DNA from: Mucilaginibacter cryoferens
GTDB lineage: Bacteria; Bacteroidota; Bacteroidia; Sphingobacteriales; Sphingobacteriaceae
Reading direction: 5' to 3'
Assembly: GCF_014205845.1 (NCBI RefSeq)
Contig: NZ_JACHCR010000011.1
Coordinates: 62,001 to 126,000 of the forward strand
DNA: 64,000 nucleotides
Part shown: positions 35,048 through 42,981 of the stretch, in pieces
Layout: each line of letters begins with the position of its first letter
How positions within the stretch are numbered: the first letter of the stretch is position 1
The notes under the pieces: model-generated
What the model saw: only the letters and a program-made list of their open reading frames with translations
Databases searched by the model: none
What the model was told of the DNA's origin: nothing
Position numbers and translations under genes: made by a program

Positions 35048-35473
35048 TTTTTTTTATTTACTTTGAAATACAACGCTTTAAAAAACCTTTAAACCATTTA
35101 TCCGAAAACTAGACCATAAAAGCCTCTCCTTCATATCAGCAACGCGATCTGCAATTTTTTATAAATCCACTTGGTTTTAAAAAAATAATTGCACCTTTGC
35201 ATTAATTCCTCAATTGTTAACTCATAATAAAATAGGAATCATGACGCAGAGTATCTCCAACACATCCCTTTAGTTTAGCTGCCATTTAGGCGGACGAGCA
35301 TTCTATTTACTTTTTTTGAATCAATCTCTGGCGATAGTTTCATTGGTGTAAAACTTTGTTTGTTTTCTCTTTACGGGCTCATTTCTGAACTTTCTACAAA
35401 GGGATATATCTGCTATGGCAGACGAATTTTTAACATCCCAACATATTAAAGAAAGAATAAAACGTAAAGTCCG
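35048..35473. other. Long leader region before the RtcB-PrfH gene group
   Basis: About 425 bp with no long ORF. It holds a 10-codon ORF at 35241-35273 (ATGACGCAG...CTTTAG) and a 39-codon ORF starting at 35415 that overlaps the next gene in another frame. No clear -7/-33 promoter, sigma-54 site (GG-N10-GC with flanks) or RtcA-type signal was found. The length is unusual for this window and could hold regulatory RNA. Confidence 0.5.
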
Positions 35474-35534
35474 ATGGACATGCATGATTGGCCGTACATT
35501 AAAAAGTCGGCCCGGAGAAAGAAGCAACTCGTAA
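35415..35534 (+). CDS. Possible small ORF overlapping the basic protein gene
   Basis: ATG 35415 opens 39 codons (MADEFLTSQHIKERIKRKV..., basic) and ends at 35534, 60 bp inside the next gene in a different frame. It may be chance, a leader peptide, or the true N-terminus of the next protein if a base is wrong or frameshifting occurs here. No direct evidence decides between these. Confidence 0.2.
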   Translation: MADEFLTSQHIKERIKRKVRWTCMIGRTLKSRPGERSNS

Positions 35535-36199
35535 AAAAAGACTTCGATAAAAAGCTGATCCAGCTTGATAAGTTACATAACGACTTATGGAATAAACGAA
35601 ATAACTTGCCTATGGTGCCCCTGGAGCACCCTTATCAAAGGGGCTGGCAGCGCCTGTTTGCTTTAAGCACAGATATACAACAGGGCAACATGGCCCAATT
35701 TTACCAAGGCTTGCTAAGTAAAATTAATACTATTAGGTACCATCAAAGCAGGGAGTTTAAAAGACGGAGAAAAAGAAGACGGAGAAAATTTGTTTATGAT
35801 GATTCGGTACAAACACTGCGGGTTATTGACAGCTACAACTGGTTGCAGAACACGCTACAGTTTACCGATGCCGAAAAAGCGTTTTTTGCCCCTAAAGAAG
35901 TATGGTCGTACAGGTTTAGCAAGTATATAATACGATATGAGTTTACAGAACCCTGGCGATTTATATTAGTAACCATTCCCCGTATTATTTACGAAAAGAG
36001 GCTATACAACGATGAACTGGAGCAGGAGCTAAGCGAAATAAAAAACTACCTGGATAATACCCGCAGGCAAACCCGGCTTTACAAGTTAAAGGGCAAAACT
36101 TACAGGTATAGATGGGATTCGTTTCAAGACCCGCGGTATATTAATCATTTAAAAAACAAACCCATGTACACCTCAAAAGAGGCCTACCTGGATTATTAA
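35474..36199 (+). CDS. Very basic protein of unknown function, first gene of the rtcB-prfH group
   Basis: 241 residues. I do not recognise the family. It begins MDMHDWPYIKKSARRKKQ, has NLPMVPLEHPYQRGWQRLF (about 45-63), then a run of Arg/Lys (about 95-106, FKRRRKRRRRKF), an aromatic-rich part (VWSYRFSKYIIRYEFTEPWRF) and a predicted helix LYNDELEQELSEIKNYLDN. No membrane segment, signal or cysteines. The strong positive charge suggests RNA or ribosome binding (inference). rtcB starts 12 nt after its stop, so it is very likely co-transcribed with rtcB and prfH. Start may instead be the Met at residue 3. Confidence 0.75.
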   Translation: MDMHDWPYIKKSARRKKQLVKKDFDKKLIQLDKLHNDLWNKRNNLPMVPLEHPYQRGWQRLFALSTDIQQGNMAQFYQGLLSKINTIRYHQSREFKRRRKRRRRKFVYDDSVQTLRVIDSYNWLQNTLQFTDAEKAFFAPKEVWSYRFSKYIIRYEFTEPWRFILVTIPRIIYEKRLYNDELEQELSEIKNYLDNTRRQTRLYKLKGKTYRYRWDSFQDPRYINHLKNKPMYTSKEAYLDY

Positions 36200-36211
36200 A
36201 ACAATACCCTT

Positions 36212-37612
36212 ATGGGCAATTTAAAAGCAAAAGAATTAGATAAAATAGGCTATGCTGACGATAAGCTGAAAAGCCTGGTTATAAACACCATCGCCAAACA
36301 CTATAAGCATCAGGATAAGACTGCCACCATTGCGTTATTAACAGCTGTGAAGCAAAACCCGGCAGCCTACGTAAGCAACAACCATTTACAAAAAATAGCC
36401 GAAGCATTTATCAAAAGCGAAGCTGTAGATGATGTAATACCATTTAAACTGATGGAAACACCAGCACCGCTTAAAATTTATGGAAGCGATGAAATTGAAG
36501 AGATAGCTAAAAGGCAAATGGCCCTGGCGCTATTATTACCCATAAGCATGCAGGGTGCTTTAATGCCCGATGCACATAGCGGCTATGGCCTGCCTATCGG
36601 CGGCGTACTAGCCACCCGCAACGCGGTTATCCCCTACGGTGTAGGTATGGATATTGGATGCCGCATGGCTTTAAGCATTATTGATGCCGATGAAAAGTTT
36701 ATGAAACGCTATGAGCACCAGGTTAAACAGGCAATGGGTAAATGGACACATTTTGGGATGGAAGGCTCGTTTCCGGTGCCACAGTATCACGAAGTATTGG
36801 ATAGTCCTGCCTTTACAGAAACGCCCCTGCTTAAAAAACTGCATGGTAAAGCAGTACAGCAATTAGGCACATCGGGCAGCGGCAATCACTTTGTAGAGTT
36901 TGGGTTGATAGAGCTATCTGACAATAACAGTTTAGCCCTGGCTCCTAAAACGTATATGGTTTTGCTCACCCACTCGGGCAGCCGGGGTTTAGGCGCTAAT
37001 ATTGCCCGGCACTATACCCAGATAGCTATGGATACCTGCAAGCTATCGCGCGAAGCACAACCGCTGGCCTGGCTCGATCTCGCCAGCGAAGCCGGGCAGG
37101 AGTACTGGATGAGCATGACCCTGGCCGGCGATTATGCCAGTGCCTGCCATGATTGGATTCACATCAACTTACTAAAAGCGCTAGGCTTAAAAGTACTGCA
37201 CAAGGTACAAAACCATCACAACTTTGCCTGGAAAGAAGTCCTTGCAGATGGCAGCCAAGCTATTGTACACCGCAAGGGCGCCACGCCTGCACACAAGGGC
37301 GAGCTGGGCATTATACCCGGCAGCATGGCCACACCGGCTTATTTGGTAATAGGTAAGGGCAATACCGGTGGATTAAATTCGGCATCGCACGGAGCGGGCC
37401 GCGCCATGAGCCGGCAGGATGCTAAAGCAAGCACTACTAAAGCCGCCATGAAAAAGATGCTTGCGCAAAACAACGTAACGCTGCTTGATGGCAGTATAGA
37501 AGAAAATCCCTTAGCCTATAAGGATATTGAAACCGTGATGGCAGCCCAAACAGAACTGGTTACCATACAGGGGAAATTTTGCCCGCGAATTGTACGCATG
37601 AATAAAGAATAA
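36212..37612 (+). CDS. rtcB: RNA ligase RtcB (RtcB2 type, paired with PrfH)
   Basis: 466 residues. RtcB active-site elements are all present: MDIGCRM with the metal-binding Asp and Cys (about 147), SGNHFVEFG with His (about 223), THSGSRGLG with His (about 254), [20 protein letters not shown] (about 350-369) and [10 protein letters not shown] with the guanylylated His (about 393). RtcB joins 2',3'-cyclic phosphate or 3'-phosphate ends to 5'-OH RNA using GTP and Mn2+. The position directly before prfH (4-nt gap) identifies it as the form thought to reseal damaged rRNA; it lacks the usual neighbours of tRNA-splicing RtcB such as archease. Confidence 0.93.
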   Translation: MGNLKAKELDKIGYADDKLKSLVINTIAKHYKHQDKTATIALLTAVKQNPAAYVSNNHLQKIAEAFIKSEAVDDVIPFKLMETPAPLKIYGSDEIEEIAKRQMALALLLPISMQGALMPDAHSGYGLPIGGVLATRNAVIPYGVGMDIGCRMALSIIDADEKFMKRYEHQVKQAMGKWTHFGMEGSFPVPQYHEVLDSPAFTETPLLKKLHGKAVQQLGTSGSGNHFVEFGLIELSDNNSLALAPKTYMVLLTHSGSRGLGANIARHYTQIAMDTCKLSREAQPLAWLDLASEAGQEYWMSMTLAGDYASACHDWIHINLLKALGLKVLHKVQNHHNFAWKEVLADGSQAIVHRKGATPAHKGELGIIPGSMATPAYLVIGKGNTGGLNSASHGAGRAMSRQDAKASTTKAAMKKMLAQNNVTLLDGSIEENPLAYKDIETVMAAQTELVTIQGKFCPRIVRMNKE

Positions 37613-37616
37613 CAAA

Positions 37617-38231
37617 ATGAAAAAACTAATTATACAAATAACAGCAGGCAAAGGCCCGCTGGAATGTTGCAGGGTGGTAGCCAAAGTACAGGACCTGATG
37701 CTGAAACAGGCGTTGGGCGCAGGGTTGGAACTATCCCTGATAGAAAATAAAAAAGCGGAGCTAACCGGCACCTTGTTATCCTCAACCCTATTATTGCAGG
37801 GCAATAATAGGGCAGCATTTATAACAGAATGGAACGGCACCATCCAATGGATAGCCCCAAGCCCCTACCGTAAATTTCACAAGCGCAAAAACTGGTTTGT
37901 GGGTATAGGCATTTTTAATGTTGATGAACAGGTAAAATTTAACCCCAATGACGTAAAGTTTGAAACCATGCGTGCATCCGGACCGGGAGGGCAAAATGTA
38001 AACAAGGTAGAAACCGCAGTGCGGGGTACACACAAACCAACGGGTTTACAGGTGATGGCCATGGATAGCCGTTCGCAATTGCAAAATAAAAAACTTTGTG
38101 TAGACCGATTGGAAGCAAAACTAATGGCACGGCAAATCGAAAAGCAAATTGTCCAACTCGAAAACCAATGGATAGCCCATAACTCGTTAGAAAGAGGAAA
38201 TGCGGTGAAAGTGATTACCGGGGAGTTGTAG
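37617..38231 (+). CDS. prfH: Peptide chain release factor homologue PrfH
   Basis: 204 residues, much shorter than RF1/RF2 (about 360). The catalytic loop [17 protein letters not shown] (GGQ at about 123-125) is intact, while the stop-codon-reading domain is absent. [19 protein letters not shown] is the PrfH signature. The GGQ releases the nascent peptide at the peptidyl-transferase centre; PrfH is reported to act on ribosomes whose 16S rRNA has been cut in the decoding centre, after which RtcB repairs the RNA. Last gene of the group; a palindrome follows at 38248. Confidence 0.93.
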   Translation: MKKLIIQITAGKGPLECCRVVAKVQDLMLKQALGAGLELSLIENKKAELTGTLLSSTLLLQGNNRAAFITEWNGTIQWIAPSPYRKFHKRKNWFVGIGIFNVDEQVKFNPNDVKFETMRASGPGGQNVNKVETAVRGTHKPTGLQVMAMDSRSQLQNKKLCVDRLEAKLMARQIEKQIVQLENQWIAHNSLERGNAVKVITGEL

Positions 38232-38247
38232 CAGATGTTGTAGAATC

Positions 38248-38284
38248 AAATACTTACGAAGTAATTGAAACTTCGTAAGTATTT
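38248..38284. repeat. Palindrome of the ACTTACGAAGT family after prfH
   Basis: AAATACTTACGAAGT pairs perfectly with ACTTCGTAAGTATTT around 7 bases. Same core as the element at 30711, a second copy in the window. May work as a bidirectional terminator between prfH and pfkA. Confidence 0.8.
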
Positions 38285-38359
38285 CACCTTATTCCCACCT
38301 CTTGGGAGTCGGCGGGTTTGGTAAACCACAATAACATAGCTCAAATAAGCAAATATTTA

Positions 38360-39337
38360 TTACATCGATAAGATCTCAACCAACTTTAGTAAGTTAGGGT
38401 TGATCTCTACGTGGTGTTTTATGGCGTGTTCAAACGGCGTGTAGGCAATTTCGTTGTGGATAATGCCTATCATTTCGTTGCGGTGGCCGTCTCTTAAAGC
38501 TTCAACAGCGGCTGCGCCTACGCGGCTTGCCAACACCCTATCCATACAGCTTGGCGCGCCGCCGCGCTGTATGTGGCCCAATATAGAGATACGGGTATCG
38601 TAATTAGGGAAACGCTCTTTTACCATACGGCCAACTTCAAACGCACCTCCGGCTTCTTCACCTTCGGCAACTATTACAATGCGCGAGGTTTTATCTTTAC
38701 GACCATGCTCGAGGCGGTTAAATAAACCTTCCATGCCACCTTTATGCTCGGGTATCAATATGGCTTCGGCACCGGCAGCAATGCCCGTACGTAAGGCTAT
38801 AAGGCCCGAATCGCGGCCCATTACTTCAACGATGAACAAACGATCATGTGACTCGGCCGTGTCGCGAATTTTATCAACGGCTTCAACAACGGTATTTATG
38901 GCAGTATCGTAACCAATGGTAAAATCGGTACCCATCAAATCGTTATCAATGGTACCTGGCAGGCCAATAATGGGTATATCAAACTCGGCACCAAATACTT
39001 TTGCACCAGTAAAAGTACCATCGCCACCAATACCAACAAGGGCATCAATGTTATGGGCTTTTAAATGGTCGTAAGCTTGTTTGCGGCCTTCGGGCGTGCG
39101 GAAGCTATCGCAACGGGCGGTTTTTAAAATAGTACCCCCGCGTTGAATAATATTTGATACCGACTTGCGGTTCATAGGGATAAAATCGCCTTTGGTCATA
39201 CCGTCGTAACCACGGCGGATGCCCATAACCTCGATACCATAATATATGGCCGTACGTACAACCGCCCTTATGGCAGCGTTCATTCCCGGCGAATCTCCAC
39301 CTGAAGTATAAAGTCCTATTTTTTTAATCTGCGTCAT
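38360..39337 (-). CDS. pfkA: ATP-dependent 6-phosphofructokinase
   Basis: 325 residues, full length for bacterial PfkA. GGDSPGMNAAIRAVVR (ATP site), GGDGTF, GTIDNDLMGTDFTIG with the catalytic Asp, EVMGRDSG and GHIQRGG are all conserved. Gly at the GGDG position after the first GGD matches ATP- and not pyrophosphate-dependent enzymes. Commits fructose-6-phosphate to glycolysis. Monocistronic. Confidence 0.96.
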   Translation of the reverse strand: MTQIKKIGLYTSGGDSPGMNAAIRAVVRTAIYYGIEVMGIRRGYDGMTKGDFIPMNRKSVSNIIQRGGTILKTARCDSFRTPEGRKQAYDHLKAHNIDALVGIGGDGTFTGAKVFGAEFDIPIIGLPGTIDNDLMGTDFTIGYDTAINTVVEAVDKIRDTAESHDRLFIVEVMGRDSGLIALRTGIAAGAEAILIPEHKGGMEGLFNRLEHGRKDKTSRIVIVAEGEEAGGAFEVGRMVKERFPNYDTRISILGHIQRGGAPSCMDRVLASRVGAAAVEALRDGHRNEMIGIIHNEIAYTPFEHAIKHHVEINPNLLKLVEILSM

Positions 39338-39425
39338 TTTTTACCCTGATATGGTTTGGCTTAACCCTACCTTAAAAAATTGAATAATTTAATTAGTGCT
39401 TTTATAATTGCCCCGTAACCAAAAA

Positions 39426-39452
39426 CGCGGCAAACTTTTAAAAGTTGCCGCG
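39426..39452 (-). terminator. Rho-independent terminator after dsbD
   Basis: On the minus strand CGCGGCAACTTTT and AAAAGTTTGCCGCG form a long stem followed by TTTTT. It lies 28 bp after the dsbD stop and before pfkA. Confidence 0.8.
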
Positions 39453-39480
39453 AATTTACACTTAATTTTTTAACGCCGTA

Positions 39481-41220
39481 TCACTTTTTATACGCGGCGA
39501 TGCCACTATCTAAAAATTTGATATATGCAGGAATATTAAAGTCGGCACCCTTAGGCGGTACCAGCACGTTACCATTGCTATCTAAAATAACGTAATACGG
39601 TTGTGAATTGGTGTTAAACTTCGTGGTTTCGTAATCGGAGTTTTTGGCGCCGATACCAGTAATCTTTTTAAAGCTAAAAGATGAGGTATAAACTTCCGAT
39701 ACAGGAAGATCTGTTTTCTCATCAACATAAAGCTCCAACAATACAAAATCATTCTGCATCCGTTTACGAACTTCAGGATCAGGCCAAACCTCGTTTTCCA
39801 TTTTACGACAATTGGCGCAATTCCATCCGGTAAAATCTATTAATATGGGCTTTTTAAGCTCTTTCGACACCTGTAAAGCCTGCTTATAATCATACCATTC
39901 ATTTAAGCCCTGGTGTTTACCCCGCGCAAAAATACTTTCATACTTTTTTTCTTTGATGGATGTTTTTTGCTCCGGCGCCGATGGACTACTACCTATGGAA
40001 CGAGTTAGATCAAAATCCTGTGTAGCAGGTGGCGGTAAAAAGCCACTCACTACTTTAAGGGGTGCCCCCCAAAGACCGGGTATTAAATATATGGTAAAGG
40101 CAAAAAAGCCTATGGCAATAAAAGTACGCGGAACGGATAGATAAGGCAGATCACTATCGTGCGAAAACTTGATCTTGCCGATAAGATATAAGGTAATAAG
40201 CAAGCCGAGGGCTATCCAAATAGATAAAAACACTTCACGATCAAACCAGTTCCAGTGATAAGCTAAATCAACATTCGACAAGAATTTAAGCGAGAAACCA
40301 AGCTCGATAAAACCCAAAACCACTTTGATACTGTTAAGCCATCCTCCAGATTTCGGCAGGCTTTTTAAAGCAGAAGGGAATAGCGCAAATACGGTAAATG
40401 GCAGGGCAAGGGCAAATGAAAACCCAAACATTCCTACAGCAGGACCTAACCTATCTCCTTTAGCAGCTGCATCAACAAGCAGGGTGCCAATAATTGGCCC
40501 CGTACAAGAGAAAGATACAACAACCAACGTAGCCGCCATAAAAAATATACCTATCACGCCACCTTTCTCGGAGTTCTGATCGAGCTTATTTGCCAGCGAG
40601 CTTGGAAGATTAATCTCAAACGCGCCCAAAAACGATATACCAAAAACAACCAGGAGCAAAAAGAAGAAAAGGTTGAATACACCATTGGTAGCCAACGCAT
40701 TTAACGCGCCCGGGCCAAATAAAAGCGTTATGATAACACCAAGCAACACATAAATAACGATGATGGATAAACCATATAAAAAGGAATGACTGATCCCCTT
40801 AGCCCTGGAGCCCGATTTTTTTGTAAAAAAGCTTACAGTTAATGGTAATAGCGGGTATATACAAGGCATGGTAATAGCCAGTAAACCACCTAAAAATCCG
40901 GCAATAAATACCTGCCAAAGCGTTTGAGATTTCTCAGATGCCACCGCGCCATTTTTACCGGGTTCACTTATTGTTGCGCCACCTTGTTTGGTTGTAGCAG
41001 CAATCTTAGCCGCAGAATCCGCTGCTTTTTTCCTGATAGCTATACTATCAGCCGCTGTAGGGATATCGGTAAACTGTACATCGCCGGCAGATACTGTTGT
41101 ATCCTTACCTGCTTTTTGCGCCGCGTAAACAGGCTTTGGGGCGTTTAAGCCAAATATAATAAGCAAGGTTACTACAGCTATTGATGTTGGCAACCAGTTT
41201 ATCTTTTTAAATAATTTCAT
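39481..41220 (-). CDS. dsbD: DsbD-type thiol:disulfide interchange protein, membrane and thioredoxin parts
   Basis: 579 residues: an N-terminal signal/anchor, an Ala/Lys-rich linker, about eight membrane helices of the CcdA type with the redox cysteines in TMPCIYPLLPL (about 122) and FSCTGPIIG (about 239), and a C-terminal thioredoxin domain with WNCANCRK (CxxC, about 465). DsbD moves electrons from cytosolic thioredoxin to periplasmic targets. The usual N-terminal cDsbD/alpha domain is not on this protein but on the small protein encoded just upstream at 41244, so the protein is split. Confidence 0.92.
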   Translation of the reverse strand: MKLFKKINWLPTSIAVVTLLIIFGLNAPKPVYAAQKAGKDTTVSAGDVQFTDIPTAADSIAIRKKAADSAAKIAATTKQGGATISEPGKNGAVASEKSQTLWQVFIAGFLGGLLAITMPCIYPLLPLTVSFFTKKSGSRAKGISHSFLYGLSIIVIYVLLGVIITLLFGPGALNALATNGVFNLFFFLLLVVFGISFLGAFEINLPSSLANKLDQNSEKGGVIGIFFMAATLVVVSFSCTGPIIGTLLVDAAAKGDRLGPAVGMFGFSFALALPFTVFALFPSALKSLPKSGGWLNSIKVVLGFIELGFSLKFLSNVDLAYHWNWFDREVFLSIWIALGLLITLYLIGKIKFSHDSDLPYLSVPRTFIAIGFFAFTIYLIPGLWGAPLKVVSGFLPPPATQDFDLTRSIGSSPSAPEQKTSIKEKKYESIFARGKHQGLNEWYDYKQALQVSKELKKPILIDFTGWNCANCRKMENEVWPDPEVRKRMQNDFVLLELYVDEKTDLPVSEVYTSSFSFKKITGIGAKNSDYETTKFNTNSQPYYVILDSNGNVLVPPKGADFNIPAYIKFLDSGIAAYKK

Positions 41221-41243
41221 ATGGGGTATTCCTTGTGGTGTAA

Positions 41244-41696
41244 TTATTTGCCTAAAGGAATAATGAAATCAACATCTTCTGGTGGCAGGCATTTTTTATC
41301 GTTACAGGTCATGTAAGTAAGCTTGCCTGTTACGCTTGCTGCCGTGGCCGATTTAAGGCTTATTTTTTGAGAAAAAACAACTTCTTTTTCAAAGTAAGAA
41401 ACATTCATGTTAAATGCCTTCTCGAATTTGGTAACCGGGGTTGGCTCGGTGGTTTTACCAATCGGCGCATATTGTTTTGATGACGTAAACTCAAACGATG
41501 TTTTTATTGGGCCACCATCTGCAACGTTAAGGGAGTAAATGTGCCAGCCGGGCTGTATAGTTGCTTTTAAAAACACAACCGCCTCTTTACTGTTTAGTTT
41601 TTTTGCAGCGTATGACCACCTTACCGGCGTTTCTATCTGCGCGTAGGCACTGGCACAAATAACCAGCGCAACCATCATCAACAATAGTTTTTTCAT
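41244..41696 (-). CDS. Secreted DsbD N-terminal domain protein (separate alpha domain)
   Basis: 150 residues with signal peptide (LLLMMVALVICASAYAQ). VRWSYAAKKLNSKEAVVFLKA, IQPGWHIYSLN and the C-terminal LTYMTCNDKKCLPPEDVDF with its cysteine pair are the immunoglobulin-like DsbD alpha domain. It probably accepts electrons from the membrane DsbD encoded next, 23 bp away in the same direction. Confidence 0.88.
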   Translation of the reverse strand: MKKLLLMMVALVICASAYAQIETPVRWSYAAKKLNSKEAVVFLKATIQPGWHIYSLNVADGGPIKTSFEFTSSKQYAPIGKTTEPTPVTKFEKAFNMNVSYFEKEVVFSQKISLKSATAASVTGKLTYMTCNDKKCLPPEDVDFIIPLGK

Positions 41697-41699
41697 TAA

Positions 41700-42470
41700 T
41701 TACTTATTTAAAAATTCAATTTGTTTTAAGCTAAACTCCTGTTTGCCTTTATTATTTTCAACAACCAGCAAACCTTCGTCTTTTACATTAACAATGGTGC
41801 CGTTAAAAACCTCATTGTTCGATCTAAATTCCTTTGCTTCGTTTAACCAGTATAGTCGGCTTAAATAAGTATTCCTTACAAATAATTTATCGCCGGCCTT
41901 TAGGCGCAGGTAATATCCTTCTATATACCCGCAAATTTCTAATAATAAAGCACGTAAATCATAATCTTTGTGTAATATCTGCCTTAAAGATATAGCATTG
42001 CCTGCCCCCGGTTCAAAACTTTGCTGGTTTATGTTAAGACCTATGCCAATTACGGCATCTTTTATCTTGTCACCCTGTAGGTGGGTTTCAATTAAAATAC
42101 CGCCAAGCTTGTTGTCCTTATAATAAATATCGTTTGGCCATTTTATTTTTAATTTATCGCCAAGCAGCGGTTTAAGGCCCTGGTAAACGCCCAGGCTAAC
42201 CACACGCGTTAAATCAAACTGTTGCGAAATAGGTAAAAATGAGGGGGTTAGCAATATGCTAAAAGTAAGATTCTTACCCGGCTCGCTGTGCCATTTGTTT
42301 TGTTGCTGGCCACGCCCGGCATATTGGCTTTCTGCCATAATGACGGTACCCTCGGGCACTGGCTTGGAATTTGACAGTAATGTTTTGAGGAAAGTATTTG
42401 TGGAGTCAACTTCTTTAATTGTTACTAAATTTTGACCAACAAATAATCCCGAAAATATGTTATTTTGCAA
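41700..42470 (-). CDS. birA: Biotin--[acetyl-CoA-carboxylase] ligase
   Basis: 256 residues from a TTG at 42470 (LQNNIFSGLFVGQNL). The longer frame from ATG 42548 would overlap the divergent rsfS by 31 bp and add a strand-unlike extension, so TTG is preferred. Conserved motifs: EVDSTNTFLK, ESQYAGRGQQQNKW (biotin and ATP site), KIKWPNDIYYKDNKLGGILIE and IGIGLNIN. The enzyme attaches biotin to carboxylase subunits. No HTH domain, so it is not a repressor. Its stop is 3 bp before the 41244 gene. Confidence 0.9.
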   Translation of the reverse strand: MQNNIFSGLFVGQNLVTIKEVDSTNTFLKTLLSNSKPVPEGTVIMAESQYAGRGQQQNKWHSEPGKNLTFSILLTPSFLPISQQFDLTRVVSLGVYQGLKPLLGDKLKIKWPNDIYYKDNKLGGILIETHLQGDKIKDAVIGIGLNINQQSFEPGAGNAISLRQILHKDYDLRALLLEICGYIEGYYLRLKAGDKLFVRNTYLSRLYWLNEAKEFRSNNEVFNGTIVNVKDEGLLVVENNKGKQEFSLKQIEFLNK

Positions 42471-42517
42471 AGTGTAATAATTTTTAACCAAAAAACGTTC
42501 AAAACTAATTCTTTTTG

Positions 42518-42892
42518 ATGGTAAAAAATAAAAAGGTAAATCAATCAACCTATATTTCTGAGTTAGCTATACATGGCATCCAGGAGAAAAAAGGTAACGA
42601 GATAGTAAGGCTAGACCTACGTAACTTAAATAGTTCGGTAACAGATTACTTTGTGATCTGTCATGCCGATTCATCCACGCAGGTTAAGGCGATAGCCAAT
42701 AGCATTGAGGACGAAATTTTTAAGGCAACCCAACAGGAGCCATGGCGCAAAGAAGGCCTGGAGTACGGCGAATGGATACTGCTTGATTATGTGGATGTTG
42801 TAATCCATGTATTTAGAACCGATAAGCGCGAGTTTTACGGGGTAGAGGAACTTTGGGGTGATGCTGAAATAAAATATTACCAAAGCGCTTAA
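42518..42892 (+). CDS. rsfS: Ribosome silencing factor RsfS
   Basis: 124 residues from ATG 42518 (an ATG at 42515 is also possible). LNSSVTDYFVICHADSSTQVKAIAN, KEGLEYGEWILLDYVDVVIHVF and REFYGVEELWGDA are the Iojap/RsfS core. It binds ribosomal protein L14 and blocks subunit joining when nutrients are low. Divergent from birA with 47 bp between, and just before ftsH, a common Bacteroidota order. Confidence 0.95.
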   Translation: MVKNKKVNQSTYISELAIHGIQEKKGNEIVRLDLRNLNSSVTDYFVICHADSSTQVKAIANSIEDEIFKATQQEPWRKEGLEYGEWILLDYVDVVIHVFRTDKREFYGVEELWGDAEIKYYQSA

Positions 42893-42934
42893 ACATTAGT
42901 CACGAAATGGCGCATGGCTGCGTCATGTTGGTAC

Positions 42935-42965
42935 CTTGTATTTTAAATTATTGATTGTAAGTTTG
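42935..42965 (+). promoter_or_regulatory. Bacteroidota-type promoter TTG-N19-TAAGTTTG for ftsH
   Basis: CTTG (TTG 42936-42938), a 19-bp spacer and TAAGTTTG (42958-42965) match the consensus. It lies 16 bp before the ftsH ATG. Confidence 0.65.
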
Positions 42966-42981
42966 AGCACGAACAACAGAA

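Noticed and set aside
38360..39337. Pyrophosphate-dependent phosphofructokinase
   Set aside because: Length and the GGDG glycine fit the ATP-dependent enzyme.
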